From Lachnospiraceae bacterium (lineage in GTDB: Bacteria; Bacillota; Clostridia; Lachnospirales; Lachnospiraceae): a stretch of DNA of 9,636 bases. The stretch is from positions 1-9,636 of the forward strand of contig DMLD01000041.1 in NCBI GenBank assembly GCA_003453515.1, given 5' to 3'. Shown here one piece after another: positions 1 through 6,094 of this stretch (positions are counted from its first letter, which is position 1; every line of letters begins with the position of its first letter). The position numbers and the translations under genes were made by a program. A model generated the notes under the pieces. It worked only from the letters and a program-made list of their open reading frames with translations. It was not told the DNA's origin and made no database searches.

Positions 1-1
1 G

Positions 2-73
2 AGCGGAACTACCTCTGATTTCCTTACGCGTGTGAGCAACACCCGGTCGAAGGCTAATTTGGAGGCAAATTGA
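2..73 (+). CDS. C-terminal tail of an upstream gene, possibly a sensor histidine kinase (partial)
   Basis: An open frame runs from the window edge to a TGA at 71-73 and encodes 23 residues, starting SGTTSDFLTRV. The SGTTxxF pattern resembles the G2 box (GxGTTF) near the C-terminus of histidine kinase ATPase domains. A kinase next to an FtsX-type exporter would be the usual Firmicutes arrangement. The frame is too short to be statistically convincing, and the other two frames close early, at 16-18 and 31-33, so the upstream gene could instead end there. The tail after the SGTT motif is longer than usual for kinases. Identification is tentative. Confidence 0.35.
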   Translation, partial: SGTTSDFLTRVSNTRSKANLEAN

Positions 74-88
74 AATCCTATTGAAATC
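69..88 (+). promoter_or_regulatory. Tandem 9-bp direct repeat, candidate response-regulator operator
   Basis: The 9-mer ATTGAAATC occurs at 69-77 and again, identically, at 80-88, giving an 11-bp period (one helical turn). The second copy contains the -35 hexamer of the exporter promoter. OmpR/PhoB-family response regulators typically bind direct half-sites spaced about one turn apart next to or over the -35. Binding by such a regulator is inferred. Confidence 0.5.
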
Positions 89-109
89 ATAAAAGCTTTA
101 TGGTATATT
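81..109 (+). promoter_or_regulatory. Sigma-A-type promoter of the exporter operon
   Basis: TTGAAA (81-86) and TATATT (104-109) are separated by 17 bp. A TG at 101-102 gives an extended -10. Transcription would start near 116, leaving a short leader before the permease start at 143. The -35 sits inside the second copy of the direct repeat, so the site is probably regulated. Confidence 0.6.
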
Positions 110-142
110 ATATGTACAGTTATAACATACGGGTGATGCAAA

Positions 143-2326
143 ATGAAAATACTTCTTATGAAAACCATTCCTGAAACGATCAGGAAAAGCTGCGGAACAT
201 ATATTCTTTTGATGATCCTCGTGACGGCAGGAATGTATATAGCATCGGCTTTTGCCGGGGTCACATATTCCTCCGGGATCGCATATGAAGAGGTGACCCG
301 GACCTCCAATATCGAGGATGGTCAATTTCAGGTCCTTACACCGCTTGACGCAGGCAGTGAGCAGAAGCTGTTGGATGCGGGATTTACTATAGAGCACACA
401 TTTTATTATGATCTGCAGATGGATGACGGCTCTGTTCTCAGAGTTATGAAAACCAGACAAGATATAGACAAGATCATACTTGACGAGGGCGAGCTTGCCG
501 TTAACGACTATGATGCCGTAATGGATAATTGCTATGCCTATCATCACGGGATCAAGGTATCCGACACCATCAGCTGTGCCGGTAAAGCCTTCCATGTGAC
601 AGGTATCGGCTCAGTGGCAGATTACAATTCACCCTCAAAGGGTATGGATGATTACGGCTCAGACAGCGAAGCCTTTGGAATAATTTTTGTTTCACCTGCG
701 ACATATCAGAGTTTTCTTGAGGAGCTTGGAAATAATACAAATGAGATGTATGTGTATGCTTACAAGCTCTGCGACGGCTGCTCGGATGATGACATAAGGG
801 CATTTCTTGTAAATGATCTCGGCGAAGGGGACAACCTCGTTACATTTGTACCGGATGAAAACAACAACCGTATCGGCGCTTCCCAAACCGATAATGAGGC
901 TTACGGACTTGTGGGAGCCGTGACCGGGATCGGACTCCTGGTAATGATATCGCTTATCTTCTATCTGCGGCTGCGCTTTACACTCGACAAGGACAGCCCC
1001 TCGATCGGTGCGCTTTTGGCAATGGGCGTCACTAAAAGTGACATCTACCCGATGATCCTCGTTCCTTTTGCCATAACAGGATTTCTTGGAGGTCTGATCG
1101 GATTTTTATTGAGCATATTCTTTGATCTGGAATCCATAGCAACCAGTAAGGGTTATTATTGTATCCCCGAAACTGCGATGAGGACAAATATTTGGATCTT
1201 TCTCTACTGTGTATTGATGCCGCCGCTTATCTGTACTCTGATCAATATGCTGCTGATCAGGAAGAAATTTTCGATGCCTGTTATATCACTTATAAATCCA
1301 TCGAATGATACACGCGTTTTTTCAAAAAAATGGATCGTTACAGCCATGCTTGTCGGGACATTACTTACCTCATTTATTTTTATGACAGGACGAGGCGTCG
1401 GGTTGTATTGTAGCACGATAAAGGAAAGACTTCCCGAAGAGATCAAATATCAATATGTATATGAGCTGACCCGGGATACAAAGGATGTGCCGGAAGGGGC
1501 GCTGGGAACATACAGGCATTTCTTTTCTCTGGAGGATCACGGATATATCAGAAACATACAATTTATCGGGATAGAGAAGGCACATCCGTTCTTTGATGTA
1601 GATCCCGAAAAGCTCAACGGAGGCATAGCGATCAGTTCGGCTGTGGCAAGCAGATATGGGCTTGGTATAGGGGATGTATTTAAGGTATTTGACCCCATAA
1701 CCGGGCAGAAATATGAAATGAATATCAGTGATATCACTGATTACAGTGTTATGCTTACGGTCTTTATGAATATCAGCGATCTAATGGGTCTCCTTGGAAA
1801 GGACGGGATCGGGTTCAACATGATATACTCCGACGAACGTCTTGATTATACACAGGATATGCTGTTCGGGTCAGCTACAAAGGATGAGCTTATCTCCCCG
1901 GTCGAACAGCTCGAGCCGGAGGTCGAATCAAGCAGGGATATGTTTTATATTCTCGCGATAGCCTTTTATGCCATAATGATGATCTATCTTATACAGTTTA
2001 CAATCGTTCTAAGCCAGCGGGATATAGCAATTTTATCCGCATTTGGTTACAGCAGTCCGGAATTGGCGAGAATGTTTATCATAAAGCTCGTTGCCTTTTC
2101 CTTCCTTGCCGTGATCATCGTTCTTCCCCTGGGATATCTGTTTTCCAAGATGATGATGCCCGAACTGATCGCATCGACACCGATCGGAATAATGATCGAT
2201 TATCACCTGACAGAGTATCTCCTTCATCTGTCGGCTGCGGCCTTTATCATTATCCTTTCTGTGATCCCGGGGCTGAGACGAATACGAAATATTGACAGCT
2301 TGTACTATTTACGAAGCAGAGAATAA
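143..2326 (+). CDS. FtsX/MacB-like ABC transporter permease
   Basis: The protein has 727 aa and is the membrane subunit of an exporter of the FtsX/MacB/LolC type. These use ATP in the cytoplasm to move or release peptides, antibiotics or lipoproteins at the outer face of the membrane. The layout is one hydrophobic segment at about 18-40, an outside domain at about 43-254, segments near 255-278, 301-325 and 350-372, a further one at 397-416, a second outside domain at about 417-599, and three final segments near 600-623, 649-668 and 692-711. Both FtsX halves show a coupling-helix pattern, SIGALLAMGVTKSDI (about 287-301) and RDIAILSAFGYSSPEL (about 627-642). The first outside domain has four cysteines (C130, C145, C210, C213), two as CDGC. 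The start is backed by GGTGAT at 132-137. The ATPase gene follows after 12 bases. Substrate unknown; a role in peptide-antibiotic defence is only a guess. Confidence 0.9.
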   Translation: MKILLMKTIPETIRKSCGTYILLMILVTAGMYIASAFAGVTYSSGIAYEEVTRTSNIEDGQFQVLTPLDAGSEQKLLDAGFTIEHTFYYDLQMDDGSVLRVMKTRQDIDKIILDEGELAVNDYDAVMDNCYAYHHGIKVSDTISCAGKAFHVTGIGSVADYNSPSKGMDDYGSDSEAFGIIFVSPATYQSFLEELGNNTNEMYVYAYKLCDGCSDDDIRAFLVNDLGEGDNLVTFVPDENNNRIGASQTDNEAYGLVGAVTGIGLLVMISLIFYLRLRFTLDKDSPSIGALLAMGVTKSDIYPMILVPFAITGFLGGLIGFLLSIFFDLESIATSKGYYCIPETAMRTNIWIFLYCVLMPPLICTLINMLLIRKKFSMPVISLINPSNDTRVFSKKWIVTAMLVGTLLTSFIFMTGRGVGLYCSTIKERLPEEIKYQYVYELTRDTKDVPEGALGTYRHFFSLEDHGYIRNIQFIGIEKAHPFFDVDPEKLNGGIAISSAVASRYGLGIGDVFKVFDPITGQKYEMNISDITDYSVMLTVFMNISDLMGLLGKDGIGFNMIYSDERLDYTQDMLFGSATKDELISPVEQLEPEVESSRDMFYILAIAFYAIMMIYLIQFTIVLSQRDIAILSAFGYSSPELARMFIIKLVAFSFLAVIIVLPLGYLFSKMMMPELIASTPIGIMIDYHLTEYLLHLSAAAFIIILSVIPGLRRIRNIDSLYYLRSRE

Positions 2327-2338
2327 AGAGGTGGAGCT

Positions 2339-3040
2339 ATGTATCTTGAAGTGTCAAATGTGAAAAAAAGCTATGGAGTAAGCGGCGGAAAACAGGAGGT
2401 ACTAAAGGGTGTAAGCTGTTCTCTTGAAAAGGGAGATATGGCTTCCATCATAGGATCTTCGGGCTGCGGAAAATCTACGCTTCTCAACTGTATCGGAGCC
2501 TTGGAGGTCGTGGACGGCGGCGATATAACAATTGACGGAAAATCAGTTGTAGGGCTTAACAAAAAGGAGCTGGCAAGGTTCAGACGTGATAATATCGGGT
2601 ATATTTTTCAGTTTTATAACCTGATACAGGGGCTGAATGTTCGCGACAATATCCGTGTTGCCGAAAAACTGACGGATACTCCTTTGGATTATGAGGAGCT
2701 CGCCAATGCCCTCAGTCTGACCGGCATGGAACGCAAATATCCGAGCCAGCTTTCCGGCGGTCAGCAGCAAAGAGTTGCGATCGCAAGAGCACTGATCAAA
2801 AATCCTAAGCTTTTGCTTTGTGATGAACCGACAGGTGCATTGGATTCCGCTACAGCAAGGGAAACACTTATCCTGTTGGAAAAGGTCAATGCAGAATTCG
2901 GAACTACTATCCTTATGGTCACACATAATCAGGTCATTCCTGAGATGATGAAGAAAAACTTTGTAATGAAGGACGGCAGCATCGTCGAATATGGCATAAA
3001 TGATAATATCGTCCCTGCCGAAGAACTGCATGGACTGTAA
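2339..3040 (+). CDS. ABC transporter ATP-binding protein (MacB/LolD type)
   Basis: The protein has 233 aa, the usual length for stand-alone ATPases that pair with FtsX-type permeases. All nucleotide-binding motifs are intact: Walker A GSSGCGKST at 39-47, Q-loop Q91 in the sequence FQFYNLI, signature LSGGQ at 138-142, Walker B LLLCDEP with catalytic E163, D-loop GALDS at 166-170 and switch H196. FQFYNLI is typical of the LolD/MacB subfamily. It should act as a cytoplasmic dimer that hydrolyses ATP to drive the permease encoded just upstream. The start at 2339 has AGAGGTGG at 2327-2334, which begins directly after the permease stop codon, so the two genes are surely co-transcribed. No clear intrinsic terminator follows. 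The next gene is convergent and ends 33 bases away. Confidence 0.95.
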   Translation: MYLEVSNVKKSYGVSGGKQEVLKGVSCSLEKGDMASIIGSSGCGKSTLLNCIGALEVVDGGDITIDGKSVVGLNKKELARFRRDNIGYIFQFYNLIQGLNVRDNIRVAEKLTDTPLDYEELANALSLTGMERKYPSQLSGGQQQRVAIARALIKNPKLLLCDEPTGALDSATARETLILLEKVNAEFGTTILMVTHNQVIPEMMKKNFVMKDGSIVEYGINDNIVPAEELHGL

Positions 3041-3073
3041 ATATAGCAGAGAATATATAACAGAGTGTATCGA

Positions 3074-3712
3074 TCACCGGGGGTCAGATGAAGAGAGCGC
3101 TTCCTCATTTTCATTGTCATATATTTTTTCAAGCTCCCCGACAAGCTCATCGTATCCATTGAATAGTATACTTCTCATGCCAACTTCGACGGCGGCGTTG
3201 ACATTTTTCTCCCTGTCGTCGATAAACAGGCATTGCTCCGCCTTCAACCGATACCTGTCCATGAGCAGTCTGTAGATCGCCGGGTCCGGCTTGGCAAGCT
3301 TTACCTTTGCGGATATGATAAAGCCGTCGATGTATTCCAAAAATGTGAACCTCTTCCAGTGCATGTCGGCAAGCTTGTCCGGGTAGTTGGACAGCAGATA
3401 TACCTTGTAGCCCTTGTCCTTAAGAGATCTTATAAGTGGGGCGGCATACCCGTATTCCGATACTATGCTTTCTATGTTATTCCAGAACGTGGTGATCTTG
3501 TCCGAATAGTCGGGATATTTTTCAGAAAAATAACCGCATGCGTCATCCACGTCTCTGACTCCGAGATCCATCCCCTCCCAAAAGTCGGTAAAGATCATAT
3601 TATCACGCAAAAAGATGATGGAATCCTCGTCAAATCCAAGATCCTTCATATATTCGTGATACCTGAAATCGACTAGCACATCGCCCACATCAAATATAAT
3701 ATTTTTGATCAT
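3074..3712 (-). CDS. HAD-superfamily hydrolase, subfamily IA (YihX-like)
   Basis: The protein has 212 aa and is a cytoplasmic phosphatase-like enzyme using an aspartyl-phosphate mechanism. Motif I is FDVGDVLVD with nucleophile D8. The usual second Asp is Gly (G10), as in the DxGxV variant found in YihX-like sugar-phosphate phosphatases. Motif II is LLSN (S108), motif III is K141 in LAKPDP, and motif IV is FIDD (D165, D166). Residues about 16-85 form a helical cap of the C1 type. The start at 3712 has a very strong SD, GGGGAGG (complement of 3719-3725), 6 bases upstream. It has its own promoter in the divergent region (3815-3843), with a palindrome over the -10. The gene is convergent with the exporter operon and probably a single-gene unit. 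The substrate cannot be read from sequence; glucose-1-phosphate is one family example. Confidence 0.88.
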   Translation of the reverse strand: MIKNIIFDVGDVLVDFRYHEYMKDLGFDEDSIIFLRDNMIFTDFWEGMDLGVRDVDDACGYFSEKYPDYSDKITTFWNNIESIVSEYGYAAPLIRSLKDKGYKVYLLSNYPDKLADMHWKRFTFLEYIDGFIISAKVKLAKPDPAIYRLLMDRYRLKAEQCLFIDDREKNVNAAVEVGMRSILFNGYDELVGELEKIYDNENEEALSSSDPR

Positions 3713-3765
3713 TATAAACCTCCCCTATCCCTGATCTGCTTCACGGAGTATCCCTCGGCAGCCAT
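3712..3765 (-). CDS. Possible 17-codon leader ORF, or tail of a lost gene, coupled to the HAD gene
   Basis: On the minus strand a frame ends in TAATG, where its stop (3714-3712) shares one base with the HAD start codon. The nearest ATG at 3765 gives 17 residues, MAAEGYSVKQIRDRGGL. The same frame stays open for roughly 75 codons upstream (to about 3945) without another ATG; a TTG at 3843 would give 43 aa. Residues just before the ATG (FGVACRELIC) and the codon choice look protein-like. A stretch AGGGAG lies 10 bases before the ATG. The HAD ribosome site lies inside the ORF, so its translation could affect HAD expression. It may equally be the remnant of a decayed gene, or chance. Confidence 0.25.
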   Translation of the reverse strand: MAAEGYSVKQIRDRGGL

Positions 3766-3809
3766 ATGACATATCAGCTCCCTGCACGCAACACCAAAGG
3801 TGAACTCGA

Positions 3810-3826
3810 ATGTGATTGTATCACAT
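3810..3826. promoter_or_regulatory. 17-bp perfect palindrome (operator candidate) over the HAD promoter
   Basis: ATGTGAT-TGT-ATCACAT is a perfect inverted repeat with 7-bp arms and a 3-bp centre. It covers the -10 (3815-3820) of the minus-strand HAD promoter, a position suited to repression. The half-site TGTGA is like that of CRP/FNR-family proteins, but the spacing is shorter than the CRP consensus, and GntR- or other winged-helix repressors are also possible. It lies about 75-100 bp upstream of the divergent plus-strand promoter, so it could influence that gene as well. Confidence 0.5.
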
Positions 3827-3843
3827 AATGCATGAGAAATCAA
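3815..3843 (-). promoter_or_regulatory. Promoter of the HAD hydrolase gene
   Basis: Read on the minus strand, TTGATT (3843-3838) and TACAAT (3820-3815) are separated by 17 bp, a good sigma-A match. The transcript would begin near 3808 and have a leader of about 95 nt before the HAD start. The -10 is embedded in the palindrome at 3810-3826. Confidence 0.5.
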
Positions 3844-3884
3844 GACTATGCTGACCGGGAAAATGATGAAAACAAAACGCGGAT

Positions 3885-3912
3885 AAAAAGCCTTGCATTT
3901 GCTAAGCTTTTT
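3885..3912. repeat. AT-rich inverted repeat around the plus-strand -35
   Basis: AAAAAGC (3885-3891) and GCTTTTT (3906-3912) are perfect complements separated by 14 bp, and the right arm continues into a run of seven T. The -35 hexamer TTGCAT (3893-3898) lies in the loop. It could be an operator, or a weak bidirectional terminator shielding the divergent genes. The stem has only two G-C pairs, so a terminator role is doubtful. Confidence 0.35.
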
Positions 3913-3921
3913 TTGTATAAT
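3893..3921 (+). promoter_or_regulatory. Promoter of the acyltransferase-to-ksgA operon
   Basis: TTGCAT (3893-3898) and a perfect TATAAT (3916-3921) are 17 bp apart. Transcription would start near 3928 and give a leader of about 40 nt, too short for a riboswitch or T-box. No other good promoter was found before metG, so this one may supply the downstream housekeeping genes. Confidence 0.65.
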
Positions 3922-3967
3922 TGTAGAAGCACTGATTTGTGGTATCGATTAGGGGGACAAAGCTGAG

Positions 3968-5020
3968 ATGTATAAGTTCCTTGATAAACAGGCGACCTCG
4001 TGTGTCAATGGGTTTTTTATAATGATCGTCTTTATATCCCATCTGCGCACGTACATGACCATAGCGCCTGCTCTTTCGTGGATGTGCCGGGCGTTCTGGC
4101 AGCTGATGGTTGCAACATTTTTGTTCTACTCCGGATACGGGGTTATGGAATCCATAAAGAAAAAGGGCATGGATTATGTGAAAAATATGCCCCTTCGCAG
4201 AGTGCTTGGCGTGCTCCTTATATATATACCCGCGGTGATCCTTTACGGGATACTTGATGTGATACTCGGCATAGAGTTCACATGGGATCAGGCACTGCTG
4301 TCCCTAATCGCATGGAAAAATCTGGGCAACTCAAACTGGTATATTTTTGTCATACTTTGCCTGTATATTATCACATGGATATCCTTTGTGATCGCAGACA
4401 GGACAGCCGGTATAGCGTCCAAAAGAGGGATGGCGACCGGGCTTGTGATAACTGTACTTATCTCGGCTGTATATATAGCAGTATTGATGCGTACGACTCC
4501 GGAGTATTATTACACGACCATATCGGCATATTTGTTCGGGATATTTTTCTCGCAAAACAAAGAGCGTATACTGAGCATATGCGGTATTGGGAGAGACGGC
4601 AGGATAGGCAGCTGTAAGGCGGGGATAAGATACGTGGTCATGTTGGTGCTTAGCGTCGGTATCACCATAGCCTTGAGGTTTTATCTGCAGAAGGATTACA
4701 GTGATTATATATTCCTGCTTATGAGTGTATTTTTCTGTATGGGAGTGGTGCTTACTTCCTATCTTGTGCCATTTCCGGATGTCGTGTTTTTGTGGCTCGG
4801 AGAGCATCTGTTTGAGGTTTATATATTGATGAGATTGCCTATGATGGCGCTTTTGAGGGTTCCCGGCTGGGAGGATGGCGGACTCATGTATGCCGTGACC
4901 TGTTTGCTGTTGACGGTCGTGTTGGCTTGGGTATATCATAAGGCAGTTATACATATCAGGGATCGTATCGGAGGTGTGCGTGGTGACGTTGCTGCTCACC
5001 ATGAGAAAGGCGTGGGATGA
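3968..5020 (+). CDS. Acyltransferase-3-like integral membrane protein
   Basis: The protein has 350 aa with about ten hydrophobic segments spread over its length and no signal peptide. It resembles the acyltransferase-3 family (OafA/WecH/YrhL-like), which transfers acyl groups from a cytoplasmic donor to sugars or other surface molecules. Supporting features are a His in the first membrane segment (H25 in VFISHLRTY), LFYSGYG at 52-58 matching the family's FxxSGYxL-type motif, NSNWYI at 121-126 in the place of the usual loop before a membrane segment, and LGEHLFEVYILMRLPM near 277-292 matching the family's late conserved block. The C-terminus (about 325-350) is charged and cytoplasmic. The SD AGGGGG at 3951-3956 is 11 bases before the ATG, slightly long. 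It is the first gene of the operon, and the next gene starts three bases after its stop. Acceptor unknown. The family call is by motif resemblance only. Confidence 0.7.
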   Translation: MYKFLDKQATSCVNGFFIMIVFISHLRTYMTIAPALSWMCRAFWQLMVATFLFYSGYGVMESIKKKGMDYVKNMPLRRVLGVLLIYIPAVILYGILDVILGIEFTWDQALLSLIAWKNLGNSNWYIFVILCLYIITWISFVIADRTAGIASKRGMATGLVITVLISAVYIAVLMRTTPEYYYTTISAYLFGIFFSQNKERILSICGIGRDGRIGSCKAGIRYVVMLVLSVGITIALRFYLQKDYSDYIFLLMSVFFCMGVVLTSYLVPFPDVVFLWLGEHLFEVYILMRLPMMALLRVPGWEDGGLMYAVTCLLLTVVLAWVYHKAVIHIRDRIGGVRGDVAAHHEKGVG

Positions 5021-5023
5021 GAT

Positions 5024-6076
5024 ATGGAATACTACGGAACGCTTGGAGAGGCGTGTAACAATGTTGAAATACTGGAGAAGATGTTTGACTACGGGATGAC
5101 AGGTATACGCCTCAATATAGCGCATCAGAGCCTGAGTGAGGCATCGCTTACGATAGGAAGGGTCTTTAAGGCTGCCAAGTCACAGGGTATAAAGCCGGAG
5201 CTTGTGATAGATCTGATGGGACCGGAGCAGCGTATAGGTGATCTGACGAGACCTCTTGAATTAAAGGAGGGGCACAAGATAAAGATCGGTATCGGTGAGG
5301 ACATACCGATAAGACGTGTGACGCTCGAGACCTTCAGAGTCGGACAGGAGCTTCTGATAGATGACGGCAAGATAAAGCTGGAGGTGCTGAAGCTCACTGA
5401 AGGAGTCCCCAAGGGAGGAGCAAAGGGTGATAAGCAGGTCATGGCGGCGGTTTGCAGGATAATTCGCGGTGGAAGGCTGATCTCCAGGAAAAATATCACC
5501 GTTTCCGATGCTCCGTCGGACTTCTCAACGCTTACCGAGCAGGACAAAAAGCAGCTAAAGCTTGTTCATCAGTACGGAGTTACCGGAGTCATGCTGCCGT
5601 TTGTAAGAGGCGCGGGAGATATCCAGCTTTTAAAGGAAGAGCTTCGCAAAAATGACGCCGATGATGTGCGTATTTTTGCAAAGATAGAAAACAGGGCAGG
5701 CTATGAGCATATAGGAGAGATCACGCAGCTGTGCGATATGATAGTTATTGCGAGAGGTGATCTCGGAAATGCGTTTCCGCTGTGGGAGCTGCCCAAGATC
5801 CAAAAGGAGATAGCACAGGTATGTCATAGAGAGGGGAAGCCGTTTTTGGTTGCTACGGAGTTTTTGCACTCCATGGAAAAAAGCCCGGTCCCCACGCGTG
5901 CAGAGGTATCGGATATTTATAACGCAGTGCTTGACGGAGCCGCAGCCCTGATGCTTACAGGTGAGACAGCTATAGGGGAGTACCCGGTGCGTGCGATGAG
6001 ATACCTGGTCAAGACCGCTAATACGGCTCTTATGACATCTGACCCGCACATAAAGGAGCTTTTGGATTTACCGTAA
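5024..6076 (+). CDS. Pyruvate kinase-like protein lacking the C-terminal domain
   Basis: The protein has 350 aa and aligns by eye with the barrel (A) and lid (B) domains of pyruvate kinase, which makes ATP and pyruvate from phosphoenolpyruvate and ADP. Family landmarks are GTLGEACNNVEILEKM at 5-20, IRLNIAH at 28-34, IDLMGPEQR at 62-70, IFAKIEN at 217-223, ARGDLG at 243-248, VATEFLHSM at 276-284, PTRAEVSD at 290-297 and LTGETAIGEYPV at 311-322. Catalytic K220, metal ligands E222 and D246, and T278 are kept. Two potassium-site positions differ: Ser becomes A33 and Thr becomes L64. The usual K in DTKGPE is M65. The protein ends right after the barrel, while standard enzymes are about 470-585 aa, so the allosteric C domain is absent. 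It is in the same frame as the upstream gene, separated by TGA and one codon. Its ribosome site is weak (GGGATGAG), suggesting translational coupling. Full pyruvate kinase activity is uncertain. Confidence 0.82.
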   Translation: MEYYGTLGEACNNVEILEKMFDYGMTGIRLNIAHQSLSEASLTIGRVFKAAKSQGIKPELVIDLMGPEQRIGDLTRPLELKEGHKIKIGIGEDIPIRRVTLETFRVGQELLIDDGKIKLEVLKLTEGVPKGGAKGDKQVMAAVCRIIRGGRLISRKNITVSDAPSDFSTLTEQDKKQLKLVHQYGVTGVMLPFVRGAGDIQLLKEELRKNDADDVRIFAKIENRAGYEHIGEITQLCDMIVIARGDLGNAFPLWELPKIQKEIAQVCHREGKPFLVATEFLHSMEKSPVPTRAEVSDIYNAVLDGAAALMLTGETAIGEYPVRAMRYLVKTANTALMTSDPHIKELLDLP

Positions 6077-6094
6077 TGGATATGGAGGATAAAA

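Noticed and set aside
98..595. 165-codon minus-strand frame opposite the permease
   Set aside because: Cys- and His-rich nonsense-like translation, antisense to a clear permease, with no recognisable domain.
2543..3031. 162-codon minus-strand frame opposite the ATPase
   Set aside because: It mirrors the strongly conserved ABC signature region, so the opposite strand is the real gene.
3087..3107. Hairpin ATGA...TCAT followed by TTTTC after the ATPase gene
   Set aside because: The stem has several mismatches and lies inside the end of the convergent HAD coding region, so it is too weak to call a terminator.
3233..3676. 147-codon plus-strand frame inside the HAD gene
   Set aside because: The minus-strand HAD gene has all four catalytic motifs and a strong ribosome site. 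The plus frame has neither.
3713..3967. Riboswitch or small RNA in the divergent region
   Set aside because: No conserved leader fold, anti-terminator pair or T-box sequence was recognised; the palindrome and promoters explain most of the structure.
4331..5125. 264-codon open frame on the minus strand
   Set aside because: It lies antisense to the acyltransferase gene and the start of the pyruvate kinase-like gene, has a low-complexity composition rich in His, Tyr and Gln, and shows no family motif. It is a shadow.
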